From an uncultured Acidimicrobiales bacterium (GTDB lineage Bacteria > Actinomycetota > Acidimicrobiia > Acidimicrobiales > SZUA-35), in NCBI GenBank assembly GCA_937981915.1, contig CALJMD010000259.1, positions 1 through 34,620 of the forward strand: DNA of 34,620 nt, written 5' to 3'. Below, one piece after another: positions 1-8,721 of this stretch. A program made the position numbers and the translations under genes. Each line of letters opens with the position of its first letter. Position 1 is the first letter of the stretch. The notes beneath the pieces are model-generated. The model searched no databases. It saw only the letters and a program-made list of their open reading frames with translations, and was not told the origin of the DNA.

Positions 1-1
1 G

Positions 2-277
2 GTCGAACGACTCAGTCGGCCCCATCACCCGCTGGGTAACGGTGCTTTGCTAACGTCAGTAGCCGTGCGATCAGACGGTATTTCAACTCGCCAGGGGCGC
101 CGATTTCGTCTGCCGGTGCCCCGCTCACTCATCACCGGAGCGGACGCAGGACCTGAAGCAGAACGAGCGCCGCGTCCGCCGAGCCCCCCTCCTGTGCCGA
201 CGACGGTGAGCCGCAGCCCGCTTCGCTCGCTACCCGGCAAACCCGATATGCGGATCAAAGAGGACAACCTCGGTTGA
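2..277 (+). CDS. Possible 3' end of an upstream ORF (partial, doubtful)
   Basis: This frame is open from the left edge of the window to a TGA at 275-277, giving about 91 residues rich in Pro, Arg and Ser with no motif that I recognise. It could be the tail of a gene starting outside the window, or simply non-coding GC-rich sequence without stops. The opposite strand is also open here, which weakens the case. Nothing else is visible between the left edge and the sulfatase start. Confidence 0.2.
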   Translation, partial: VERLSRPHHPLGNGALLTSVAVRSDGISTRQGRRFRLPVPRSLITGADAGPEAERAPRPPSPPPVPTTVSRSPLRSLPGKPDMRIKEDNLG

Positions 278-296
278 CGCCAGCTAAGGCGGAGCG

Positions 297-1724
297 ATGA
301 CAACGGCCCCGAACTTTCTGTTCGTGATGAGCGACGATCACGCCTGCCACGCCATCTCCGCCTACGGCTCACTGCTCAATCAGACCCCTCACCTGGATCG
401 GCTGGCCGGTGAAGGGATGCGTTTCGACGCAGCGTTTTGCACGAATTCGATTTGTGCTCCGAGTCGAGCGGCGATCCTCACCGGTACCTATAACCATCGC
501 AACGGGGTTACCACACTCGACGCCCCGCTTGATAACGGCCTATGGACGTTCCCTCAGGCTCTCCAGGCGGCCGGATACCAAACGGCGCTGTTCGGAAAGT
601 GGCATCTTGGCCACGGGCGTGGGGCTGATCCGAGCGGTTTCGACAAGTGGCGTATCCTGCCGGGACAGGGTCACTATCACAATCCGGTCTTCTTGGAGGC
701 CGACGGAGTTGTGGTCGAGCGGGGAGGCTACGTCACCGACCTCATAACCGACGACTGCATTGACTACCTTGACGGCCGAGACAGGTCGAAGCCCTTTGCA
801 CTGCTTTGTCATCACAAAGCACCACATCGCAGTTGGGAACCAGCACCCCGCCACTTCGACCTCTACGACGACGTCGAGATGCCTTATCCGCCGACGTTCA
901 CCGATGATCTTGACGGTCGGGCTGAGGTGGTGCAGGCGGTCAAGATGAGAATGATGGACCTTGATCCGATCATCGACCTGAAGTCACCGGTGCCGCCGGG
1001 TCTCGACCGGGAAGAGGAAATTCGGTGGCGTTACCAGCGGTACATCAAAGAATATCTTCGAGTGGTAGCGGCAATCGATGAGAGCGTGGGGCGACTGCTC
1101 GACTACCTCGATGACGACGGGATCGCCGACAACACCGTCGTCGTCTACACGTCAGATCAAGGATTCTTCCTTGGTGATCACGGGTGGTTCGACAAGAGGT
1201 TGATGTATGAAGAGTCGCTGGCCATGCCGCTACTGGTCCGATACCCGGACATGATCGCTGCCCAGTCGGTTTGCGACGACATCGTGGTGAACGTGGACTT
1301 CGCACCGACGATTCTTGAGTTGGCGGGGGTCGAGCCTCCTGGCGACCTGCAAGGGACATCTGCCGTTCCGCTCCTGGAAGGAAACGCCCCGGAGGGCTGG
1401 CAGGACTCGATGTACTACCGATATTGGATGCACAACGATCCGTCGCATAGCTGTCCGGCACACTTTGGGTTACGCACCCGGACCCACAAGCTGATTTGCT
1501 ACTACAACGACCCGATGGGCCAGCCCGGTGCAAGCGGACCATCAAACCCGGTGGAGTGGGAATTGTTCGACCTGGTCGCCGATCCACATGAAGTAATCAA
1601 TCTGATCGACACCCACGAAGGGCGCCTGATCGCCGCCGAGCTTCACCAGCAGTTAGTGGAGCATCGCCGACGAGTCGGCGATGTTGACGAAACCATCCAG
1701 CTGGCGCCGCCAACGTCAAACTAA
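297..1724 (+). CDS. Sulfatase family hydrolase, cysteine type, no signal peptide
   Basis: This is a 475-residue arylsulfatase-like enzyme that would hydrolyse a sulfate (or possibly phosphonate) ester; the substrate cannot be read from sequence. The alkaline-phosphatase-fold metal site starts at Asp13-Asp14. The CxPSR signature is present as C53-A-P-S-R57, so Cys53 should be converted to formylglycine. Further family motifs are GKWHLG near residue 100 and the metal-binding Asp287 in YTSDQG, followed by GDHGWFDK. The length is normal for the family. No N-terminal signal peptide is visible, so it is predicted to be cytoplasmic. A formylglycine-generating enzyme is not encoded in the window. The ATG at 297 has an AAGG purine stretch at 286-289. 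The stop codon overlaps that of the convergent minus-strand gene. Confidence 0.9.
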   Translation: MTTAPNFLFVMSDDHACHAISAYGSLLNQTPHLDRLAGEGMRFDAAFCTNSICAPSRAAILTGTYNHRNGVTTLDAPLDNGLWTFPQALQAAGYQTALFGKWHLGHGRGADPSGFDKWRILPGQGHYHNPVFLEADGVVVERGGYVTDLITDDCIDYLDGRDRSKPFALLCHHKAPHRSWEPAPRHFDLYDDVEMPYPPTFTDDLDGRAEVVQAVKMRMMDLDPIIDLKSPVPPGLDREEEIRWRYQRYIKEYLRVVAAIDESVGRLLDYLDDDGIADNTVVVYTSDQGFFLGDHGWFDKRLMYEESLAMPLLVRYPDMIAAQSVCDDIVVNVDFAPTILELAGVEPPGDLQGTSAVPLLEGNAPEGWQDSMYYRYWMHNDPSHSCPAHFGLRTRTHKLICYYNDPMGQPGASGPSNPVEWELFDLVADPHEVINLIDTHEGRLIAAELHQQLVEHRRRVGDVDETIQLAPPTSN

Positions 1725-3271
1725 CGCAACCGTTTTGGCCCGCTCCGCTTGTTGGCCTTTGAGTTGGCCGCAGAGCGTGTCACGGCAACCGCGATCTGTT
1801 TTCGGCCTCGGAGTTTCGTCTTCTTGACCTTGCGCTGACCGGGAGGCTCTGTCGCAGAGTGCACCGTTGGATCTGGTTCCGGCTCCGGCTGAACCGACGA
1901 CTCCGCCGGCTCGCTTGTATCAAGACTCTCCGGCACCCCCTCAGCCAAGTCCGAGTCTTGGGTGTCAGTATCACTTGCGTCCGGCTCGTCAGCCTCGGCC
2001 TCGTCGACGTCCTCGTCGGTGTCGTTTCGGCCGTCTGACTCGGAATCGCTACCGCTTTCGGTGTCATCTCCGGTCGAAATCGGCTCGGGCTCGGGTTGGT
2101 CGCTTGCAGCGGCGTCGGGATCGGTTGGTAGTTCGGTGGTTGGCGATGACGGGGTTGCGTCTACTTCGTCGATCTCAAGCTCGGTCGGCGGCGACGCAAG
2201 CACTTCTACCGTCTCGATGGTCGGTTTGGTCGATGACGTGGTACTCGATGAACTGGTGCTCGACGAGCCGGTGGTTGATGGTCCGATGCTTGATGAAGCG
2301 GCACTCGCTGAGGTCCGGCTCGACGAAATGCTGCTCTCCGCAGCGGAACTAGATGAGCCAGTGCTTGGTGACGCCGTTGGCCCGGACATCGTCGTCGGGT
2401 CGGAGCTTGCGTCGGTGATGGTTGGCCGGGTTCTCGAGCTGGTGCCGCCGTTGCGGGGCAGAGCGGCGTTGGTCGGGGCAGGGGAGACCTGAGAGCTAGA
2501 GGCTCGTCGCGTGGGCGTTTCGCCCGCAGGGCTGGGAGTCACCTCGACGTCGGCTGGTTCGCCAGTTGCAGCTGTTTCAGCAGTGTTGGCGGTAGTAGGC
2601 GTAGTGGTAGTACTGGTAGCAATAGCCGATGTCGGTACCTTGGGGCTGGCGCTGACGGCGAGACGCCGCGGTGCCAATGGCAGGGCTTGCTCTGCCTCCA
2701 CTCGTCGTGCCGCCGAAGGCGGGTTTGGATCGACAGCCTTCGTGTCGGCCGCCACCGTGATCGACCCGCTCGATCGTTGGTGTCCCGGATCGGGTGTCAT
2801 GGCAAACAGGATTGCCAGGATCACGAGCGTGCTGAGTAGGCCAAGCCCCAGCAATTGGGCGGGTCGGAATGCCCGAATCGGAATCTCCATCGGCCACCAC
2901 GGGAGCGGCGAACCGATATGCACGGCATGGGGTGAATCGGCGCCGCGGTCGGACACCTCAAAGGGCACCGGATCCGGTGCATCAACAACTGGTGAAGAGA
3001 ATCTGCTGGCTCCGGCACCGGCCTCAGCATCGGGATGCGGAGACGCTACCGATGAGACCGATGTCGGCGTCTCGAGGAGAGACTCGACTGGGATCTCGAT
3101 CGTGGTGGTGAAGTCAGTCAGCGGCGGATCAGCTGACACGAGAACGAGCCTGCCAGATCGGCCAACCCCTGTCGGAGATAGAGGAATAACTACCCAGTCG
3201 GGAACGACTGGGTGGGAGTCGAATGGCTCTGATTGTTGCTGCAGTGGATCGTGTGGCTCAGGCCAGGCCAC
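1721..3271 (-). CDS. Single-pass membrane protein with long Ser/Thr-rich and acidic outer region
   Basis: The 516-residue product is not a family I recognise. About 135 mostly polar residues are followed by one strong membrane segment at about 138-158, preceded by Arg133 and Arg136, which suggests N-terminus inside and C-terminus outside. The outer part is low complexity: a Ser/Thr/Ala/Pro stretch (about 165-370), an Asp/Glu-rich stretch (about 375-475) and a basic tail rich in Lys and Arg (about 478-516). Such Ser/Thr tracts in actinobacteria often span the wall and may be glycosylated; that is inference. The start is GTG at 3269-3271 with no clear ribosome site, so it is uncertain. The overlapping plus-strand ORF at 2511-3503 lacks comparable structure. 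Its TAG shares bases with the sulfatase stop. Confidence 0.65.
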   Translation of the reverse strand: MAWPEPHDPLQQQSEPFDSHPVVPDWVVIPLSPTGVGRSGRLVLVSADPPLTDFTTTIEIPVESLLETPTSVSSVASPHPDAEAGAGASRFSSPVVDAPDPVPFEVSDRGADSPHAVHIGSPLPWWPMEIPIRAFRPAQLLGLGLLSTLVILAILFAMTPDPGHQRSSGSITVAADTKAVDPNPPSAARRVEAEQALPLAPRRLAVSASPKVPTSAIATSTTTTPTTANTAETAATGEPADVEVTPSPAGETPTRRASSSQVSPAPTNAALPRNGGTSSRTRPTITDASSDPTTMSGPTASPSTGSSSSAAESSISSSRTSASAASSSIGPSTTGSSSTSSSSTTSSTKPTIETVEVLASPPTELEIDEVDATPSSPTTELPTDPDAAASDQPEPEPISTGDDTESGSDSESDGRNDTDEDVDEAEADEPDASDTDTQDSDLAEGVPESLDTSEPAESSVQPEPEPDPTVHSATEPPGQRKVKKTKLRGRKQIAVAVTRSAANSKANKRSGPKRLR

Positions 3272-3373
3272 GCCGCTTGGGTTGGTTGTTTCTGGTCAGC
3301 GATGTCCAACAAGCTGTTTGCTTGTAGTGACGGCGCAGCGGGTGTGCCTGACGAACAACACGGCGGAACGTAG

Positions 3374-4627
3374 TTGCGGGACAGAACACAGGCGCATGGA
3401 GCGGGACCACTTCTTCGAGCGGGGCAACGACGACTTCACCCGTGTGCCCGCGTTGTGCTCTACCGCCCGTCGACGATCGTTGCTGTGGCGGCGATCGCGG
3501 TAGCAGCCGCGGTGTCAGCTTCACTCCTTATCTCCGGCGTCGACGAGATCGGCGATCCAACCGCGGTGTCGGTGTCTGCGGGTACCGATGAGGAGAACAC
3601 GTCGGCCACTATCGGAGTCGCGCCGCCTCCGGCGGGTCCGCTCCGATCCCGGATTCAGGTTTCACCGACGAGTAGCGCGCCGCCGGATCGACCTGAGGAT
3701 TCCGCCGTTGCCGTGCTTCTGCCGTTGTTCAAGCGCCTCGAACCGGGAGAGAGCATAAATGACGCGGCGCCGGAGGTTACTGCTGAGTCGACGCAGAGTG
3801 TTCAAAGTGAAGAGCCAGCGCAGGACGCGACGGTCGACGTTGTCGATGAGCCGCAGCAGGCAGCGCCGCCGCTTCGCGTACGGAAACCGATATCCGATGA
3901 GCGGTTTTCCCGGTTTGTCAGCAGCAGACAATTCGACGAAGTGTCCACTATTGCCGATGGCGTCGTGCACGGTCGCTACATCGAGCAAGGGCAACGAATC
4001 AATGTATTGCTTGTGCATCGCTCAGGCGGGGCTCGGCTGGCCGTCAGTCCCGGTGGCCGGGAAAAGGCCACGGTCGGACAGTGGGCGGCCGAAGTGGGGG
4101 CAGTAGCTGCGGTCAATGGCAATTGGTTTGAACCCTTTGACGGCCCCGCTGTTTCCGGTGGGGTGGCCTATGGCGGACGAGACCACCGATACACGGCGCT
4201 GTTCGGATTCACCGCTGACGGAGATCTAGCTACCGATCACCACCGCAAGACCCGTGATTCGGTGGACAAGCGGGTTGTCGAGGGTGTTGCCGGTCACCCC
4301 ACGCTGATTCTGGACCGCGTCGTGACCACTGACTTTGGTGGTGACCCGACGTTCACGTCTCGTCACCCTAGGACCGCCATCGGCGCTACTGGCAGCGTCG
4401 ATGTTCTGCTGCTGGTGACGGTGGACGGCCGAAGCAAGGAGGCCAAAGGGATGACGGGCCTGGAGACGGCGCGGTTGATGGAGCGTCTCGACGCTCACCA
4501 CGCTGTCATGTTGGACGGTGGTGGGTCGTCGGCGATGTGGATAGCCGGACAAGGCATGGCTAATACCCCTTCGGACCCCGGGCGGAGGGTTGGTAACCAG
4601 ATCGCCGTGCTCAGTGGCGACAGGTAG
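3374..4627 (+). CDS. Membrane-anchored or exported phosphodiester glycosidase (NAGPA-like) domain protein
   Basis: The 417-residue protein has a hydrophobic segment at about 34-55 (signal peptide or anchor), a low-complexity linker to about 170, and a C-terminal domain from about 190. That domain carries the hallmarks of the NAGPA/DUF2233 family: NGNWF (248-252), GHPTLILD, RHPRTAIG (330-337), LLVTVDGR, DGGGSSAM (381-388) and a final R-x-VGNQIAV. The family includes the human enzyme that uncovers mannose-6-phosphate by removing GlcNAc from a phosphodiester; bacterial members are presumed to act on cell-envelope glycans, and the substrate here is unknown. The start is unsure. TTG 3374 has GGAA at 3365-3368 just upstream, but GTG 3455 would give a more typical short signal sequence. 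An ATG at 3396 opens a different, short frame (see findings). Confidence 0.8.
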   Translation: MRDRTQAHGAGPLLRAGQRRLHPCARVVLYRPSTIVAVAAIAVAAAVSASLLISGVDEIGDPTAVSVSAGTDEENTSATIGVAPPPAGPLRSRIQVSPTSSAPPDRPEDSAVAVLLPLFKRLEPGESINDAAPEVTAESTQSVQSEEPAQDATVDVVDEPQQAAPPLRVRKPISDERFSRFVSSRQFDEVSTIADGVVHGRYIEQGQRINVLLVHRSGGARLAVSPGGREKATVGQWAAEVGAVAAVNGNWFEPFDGPAVSGGVAYGGRDHRYTALFGFTADGDLATDHHRKTRDSVDKRVVEGVAGHPTLILDRVVTTDFGGDPTFTSRHPRTAIGATGSVDVLLLVTVDGRSKEAKGMTGLETARLMERLDAHHAVMLDGGGSSAMWIAGQGMANTPSDPGRRVGNQIAVLSGDR

Positions 4628-4708
4628 AGGTTTCCGACCATAAACCTTCTGATTCGGTAAAAGTTACTAGCGCGTAACCTCCGCGGGCGGTACCTTGTCT
4701 AACTGGCT

Positions 4709-6358
4709 ATGGAAACAATTGTGGGGCGGATTCAGCATGCCGCCAAGGGTGATCACAAAGTAACGTTCGTCACCGGCTCCGAGCCGGTAACCAAGACGTG
4801 GGCGGACCTCCATGAAGAAGCTCGCTCGGTTGCGGCAGGCCTGCAGGCCCGCGGCATCACCGAGGGCGATCATGTGGCCGTCCTCAGTCCGACCACGGCT
4901 GATCTTCTCACCGCCTTTCAAGCTATTTGGCTTTGCCGGGCCACTCTGGTGGTCTTACCCCTGCCTATGCGTTTGGCATCCCTTGACGACTTCACTTCGG
5001 CAACCAAAGGTCGGGTGCGGGCCGCCGAGTGCGCTGCGGTAATCGTGGATTCCGACTTGGCCCCATTTGTTGAGGTCGGGCCGGAAGATCCTCCGGTCTT
5101 TGCCCTTGGAGACCTGGTCGCCGAACAGCGCTCGTCGGCCGAGTTCATCCAGCCTGAGTATCACCGAGACGACATTGCCGTCCTGCAGTTCACCAGCGGA
5201 TCGACGTCAGAGCCGAAGGGGGTGGTGCTTCCCAACCACGTCTTAGCGGCAAATCTCGACGCCATCGTCTCCGCCGGCGAGGTAGACGTGGACGAGGACG
5301 TGATGGTCTCGTGGCTGCCTCTCTATCACGACATGGGCCTGGTCGGGTTCTGCATTCTCCCCATGACCGCCGGGATCGATCTGGTTCTGGCCGCTCCGCA
5401 GGACTTCTTGGCCTCACCCGGGCGTTGGATGGAGTGGATCTCCACCTACGGCGGAACGGCCACCGCCGGTCCAAACTTCAGCTGGGTGCTGGCCACTCGA
5501 GCACTCCGGCGTGGCGAGCAACTGGATCTGTCCACTTTGCGCATCGGGTTGAACGGTGCCGAACCCGTCGATCCCGACTCGGTCCGATCCTTCATCGAAG
5601 CGGGGGAGCGGCACGGTCTTCGCCCCGGCGCAGTCTTTCCCGCATTTGGCATGGCCGAAGTAGCAATCGCCGGCTGCTTTCCCATTCCGATGTCCGGACT
5701 TAATACCGACACCGTCAACTCAGCGGTGCTGGAGTCAGAACACAAAGCTGAACCGATCGAAGCCGGACACCCCGATGCCAGGGAGATTGTCGTTTTGGGT
5801 CGGCCTGTCCCGGGACTTGAGTTTCGAATCGTTGACCCGGAAACCAATGATGTTCTCGACGACCGCCTGGTCGGTGAGCTACAGATCCGCGGCACGTCGG
5901 TCACGCCCGGCTACTACAAGCGCCCGGATGCCAACGCCGAACTGTTCGACGGAGACTGGTTGCGTACCGGCGATCTCTCCTACATGATCGACGGCCAAAT
6001 GGTCATGTGCGGTCGGATCAAAGACCTCATCATTGTCGGCGGACGCAACGTCTACCCGCAAGATGTTGAGCGCGCCGTCGGCGGGATCGAAGGCATCCGA
6101 GCTGGCAACGTGATTGCGTTTGGTTCCCCCGGGCGCAACGGGAAAGAGCGTCTTGTCGTCGTCGCCGAGTCTCGGGCCGAGGGCGACCTTGACGCCATCC
6201 GAACCCAGGTCTCGGAGAAGTCGGTTGAAAGCGTTGGCGTGCCGTGCCGCGACGTAGTGCTGGTCAAACCCAGTTCCTTGCCGAAGACCAGTTCGGGCAA
6301 GCTGCAACGGTCACTGTGTCGTCAGCAGTACAACGACGAAACGCTTGAACTGATCTAA
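4709..6358 (+). CDS. Fatty-acyl-AMP ligase / acyl-CoA synthetase-like adenylating enzyme
   Basis: The 549-residue ANL-superfamily enzyme activates a carboxylic acid, probably a fatty acid, with ATP. Visible motifs are the P-loop FTSGSTSEPKG (161-171), SWLPLYHDMGL (201-211), NGAEPV (282-287), FGMAE (313-317), the hinge/core region GDLSYMIDGQ (421-430) with GRIKDLIIVGGRNVYP, and the catalytic Lys531 in PKTSSGK. The LPLYHDMGLVG and NGAEPVD variants are typical of fatty-acyl-AMP ligases, which pass acyl-adenylate to a carrier protein rather than to CoA. No polyketide synthase or carrier protein gene lies nearby, so the acceptor is unknown. No ribosome site precedes the ATG. A TACCTT hexamer at 4691-4696 would fit a -10 box for a leaderless or near-leaderless transcript, which is speculative. 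Confidence 0.88.
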   Translation: METIVGRIQHAAKGDHKVTFVTGSEPVTKTWADLHEEARSVAAGLQARGITEGDHVAVLSPTTADLLTAFQAIWLCRATLVVLPLPMRLASLDDFTSATKGRVRAAECAAVIVDSDLAPFVEVGPEDPPVFALGDLVAEQRSSAEFIQPEYHRDDIAVLQFTSGSTSEPKGVVLPNHVLAANLDAIVSAGEVDVDEDVMVSWLPLYHDMGLVGFCILPMTAGIDLVLAAPQDFLASPGRWMEWISTYGGTATAGPNFSWVLATRALRRGEQLDLSTLRIGLNGAEPVDPDSVRSFIEAGERHGLRPGAVFPAFGMAEVAIAGCFPIPMSGLNTDTVNSAVLESEHKAEPIEAGHPDAREIVVLGRPVPGLEFRIVDPETNDVLDDRLVGELQIRGTSVTPGYYKRPDANAELFDGDWLRTGDLSYMIDGQMVMCGRIKDLIIVGGRNVYPQDVERAVGGIEGIRAGNVIAFGSPGRNGKERLVVVAESRAEGDLDAIRTQVSEKSVESVGVPCRDVVLVKPSSLPKTSSGKLQRSLCRQQYNDETLELI

Positions 6359-7551
6359 TCGGTCGAGATCTGCTTATCGGCGGTTTCCGGCTCGGGGTCG
6401 ATCGACTCTGATGCTAGTTCGACGTCGTCCGCCAACTCGACTGCAGGTTGAAGACCGTCGCCGTCTTCGGCGTCATCCGATAGTGATATCAGGGGAGCTA
6501 CCCACCTTGCTCCGGGGTCGGCGTCAATGAGCAGCGCTTTGGTTAATAGCGTCATCGGCACCGCCAGGAGAGCGCCGAGCGCACCCATCACCCAACCCCA
6601 GAAGATCAACGAGACGAACGTCAAGGTGGCCGAGAGGCCAACGGCGTCACCCACGATCTTTGGTTGAATCACCGACTGCACGATCGTGTTGATGGCGAAG
6701 TAGACGACGATAACCCACACCGAAAGTTGCCACCCGCCCTCGAAGAACGCCAGGAACGCAGGCGGACCCAGTCCAAGCACGAAACCAATGTTCGGGATGT
6801 AGTTAGTGATGAGGGCCAGAACACCCCACACAAATGGCAGCGGTACCCCGAGTATGAGCAGTGCCGTGACGTCCAGAGCAGAGACGATAAGCCCAAAGAT
6901 GGTGGAGACGACAAAGTAGGCCCGCGTCTGACGGGCGAACTTGCGAAGCGCTTCGGCGATAGCCGGCCGGGCTACCGCAACCCGGTCCAAGGTCTCGATC
7001 CATTTTCCGGTGTCCATGACCATGAACAACATGGTGATGAGTACCAAAATGATGGCACTGCTCACGCTTAGCAGGCTGGAGAGTGCGCTTGTTACCTGGC
7101 CTACTACCGATGCGACGTCGATGCCGTCAACGACCTCGCCGATGTCTTCATTGGTGAAGCCGAAGCGAGACATCAAGGATTCGACCTCTGTTTGAAGCTC
7201 ACCGAATCGAGACGTGTACTCGTCGCTTCGTAGAAGCAGTGCCAGCTCGGTGCCAGTCCAGACCAGGGCCATGAACATAATGCTGAGCACACCGAATGAG
7301 GAGATGAGCAAAGCAACGGCTGCCAGCCAGGATGGAGCGCCCTTCCGGCATAACGCCGTATAGATCGGACTAACGACGACCACCACAACCAAGGCCAGGA
7401 AGATGGGCCCTATCGATGACGCGAAGGCCCGGATGCCGGCAATGCCTATGAAGCCGGCGGCGACCGTCAACAAAATGGCTAGACCCCGCGGAAGCTGGAT
7501 GTCCAGCGGCCGACCTGGCAATGAAGGTTCCACCGTTACCCGCTCTTTCAC
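6355..7551 (-). CDS. AI-2E / PerM family transporter
   Basis: The 398-residue polytopic membrane protein has roughly eight hydrophobic segments: paired at about 23-65, at about 78-107, at 160-182, then a cluster from 212 to 345. A soluble loop at about 110-155 precedes the last half. The motif NYIPNIGFVLGLGPP (from residue 250) and the final GxxMGxLGALLAVPMT segment are typical of the AI-2E transporter family. Members have been linked to autoinducer-2 export, Na+/H+ antiport or efflux, so the name does not prove signalling. The acidic C-terminal tail (about 358-398) is an extension of low complexity. GTG at 7549-7551 directly abuts the TAA of the LLM oxidoreductase gene, so the two are probably co-transcribed. 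The stop overlaps that of the convergent acyl-AMP ligase gene. Confidence 0.88.
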   Translation of the reverse strand: MKERVTVEPSLPGRPLDIQLPRGLAILLTVAAGFIGIAGIRAFASSIGPIFLALVVVVVVSPIYTALCRKGAPSWLAAVALLISSFGVLSIMFMALVWTGTELALLLRSDEYTSRFGELQTEVESLMSRFGFTNEDIGEVVDGIDVASVVGQVTSALSSLLSVSSAIILVLITMLFMVMDTGKWIETLDRVAVARPAIAEALRKFARQTRAYFVVSTIFGLIVSALDVTALLILGVPLPFVWGVLALITNYIPNIGFVLGLGPPAFLAFFEGGWQLSVWVIVVYFAINTIVQSVIQPKIVGDAVGLSATLTFVSLIFWGWVMGALGALLAVPMTLLTKALLIDADPGARWVAPLISLSDDAEDGDGLQPAVELADDVELASESIDPEPETADKQISTD

Positions 7552-8565
7552 TTAGCCCGCTTGCAGCGCTGTAAACACGCTGCGCCAACGATCCTGGTCG
7601 CTTTTGTAGGGGGCGTAGAAGGAAATTCGATCAATGCAGTCGCCGTAGCGCCGGAGCAGCTCGGGAGCGATCTGCTCAGGTTCACCTACGACGGCGAAGG
7701 TGTTCAGAATCTCGTCGTCGATAAGAGCACCCATCTCTGTCCACTGCCCTTGCTTCGACAGAGCGTTGAGCTCGTCTTGAAGTTCACCCCAACCATGGGT
7801 CTCGAGCACCGGGCGGTACGCAGGTGTCGAACCGTAGAACGCGATCTGCTGGCGGGTGGCGGTGGCTGCCGCTTCCATCTCGTCCTCGTTGTTGCCGGTG
7901 ACCACAAACGACGGTCCGGAGATCTCGAAGCCTTCCATGGTTTTGCCAGCTCGTTCCCGGCCTTCGGCCAGAGCCGGGAGCGTCACCTCCCGAAGGAAAC
8001 GTTCGGTGGTGAACCCATGACAGATGAAACCGTCACAAACCTCGCCGGCTGCTTTGGTCATCAACGGGCCCACACCGGCCAGGAACACCTTCGGCACCCC
8101 GTGTGGGTTGGGGCCCGGATTGAAGAATGGCGTCATGAGGGTGTGGGAGTAGAAGTCGCCTCGAAATTCCAGCTTGGTGCCGTTTTGCCAGCAGTCCCAG
8201 ATGGCGCGAATCGCTTGAACCATCTCGGTCATGCGAGCGGCTGGTTTGGACCACTCCATCGAGAAGCGCTTGGTGATGTGCGGCTTGATCTGTGATCCCA
8301 AGCCGAGGATGAAACGGCCGGAGTAGGCATGTAGGTCATACGCCGTGTTAGCCAACGTCATGGGGTTGCGGGCGAATGCCACGGCAATGGACGTGCCGAT
8401 CTCAATCGACTCGGTGTGCTCGGCCGCCAACAGCAGGGGCAGGAACGGATCATGACTGGTTTCCGCTGCCCAAAAACCGTTGTAACCGGCGGCCTCCTGC
8501 TCTTTCGCCAAACCTGGAATGGCAGACAAATCGCCGCCAAGACCTACTCCACCATCAACCTTCAC
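7552..8565 (-). CDS. LLM class (F420-dependent type) oxidoreductase
   Basis: The 337-residue luciferase-like TIM-barrel protein belongs to the bacterial luciferase family, close to the actinobacterial F420-dependent subgroup. Supporting segments are the N-terminal AAGYNGFWAAETSHDPF, GTSIAVAFARNPMTLANTAYDLHAYSGRF and LGLGSQIKPHITKRF, and KVFLAGVGPLMTKAAGEVCDGFICHGFTTERF. The C-terminal FAVVGEPEQIAPELLRRYGDCIDRI is a common end for this family. Cofactor F420 rather than FMN is inferred from subgroup and lineage; the substrate is unknown. The start is GTG at 8563-8565 with GAGAGG about six bases upstream. It is the first gene of a two-gene minus-strand unit with the AI-2E type transporter, and is divergent from the thioredoxin-like gene across 156 bases. 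Confidence 0.88.
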   Translation of the reverse strand: MKVDGGVGLGGDLSAIPGLAKEQEAAGYNGFWAAETSHDPFLPLLLAAEHTESIEIGTSIAVAFARNPMTLANTAYDLHAYSGRFILGLGSQIKPHITKRFSMEWSKPAARMTEMVQAIRAIWDCWQNGTKLEFRGDFYSHTLMTPFFNPGPNPHGVPKVFLAGVGPLMTKAAGEVCDGFICHGFTTERFLREVTLPALAEGRERAGKTMEGFEISGPSFVVTGNNEDEMEAAATATRQQIAFYGSTPAYRPVLETHGWGELQDELNALSKQGQWTEMGALIDDEILNTFAVVGEPEQIAPELLRRYGDCIDRISFYAPYKSDQDRWRSVFTALQAG

Positions 8566-8721
8566 GGTTCAACCTCTCGTTCTCCGGCCTGTCTGAATTC
8601 GGCCGACCTTTGTGACGCCCCACAGCGGTGTTCTCAGACGTGTGCTGCTCGCACAAGCCTCCACCTGATCCTGTCGGCGCCTACCGCGTGCTCGCAACCT
8701 TAGTAGCTGGAAACCGATAGC

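Noticed and set aside
2511-3503. 330-codon plus-strand ORF opposite the Ser/Thr-rich membrane protein
   Set aside because: The translation is a low-complexity mirror of the other strand without domain structure, and the minus-strand frame has a clear membrane segment and topology.
7561-8295. 244-codon plus-strand ORF within the LLM oxidoreductase gene
   Set aside because: It is antisense to a clear family member and arises from GC-rich codon structure.
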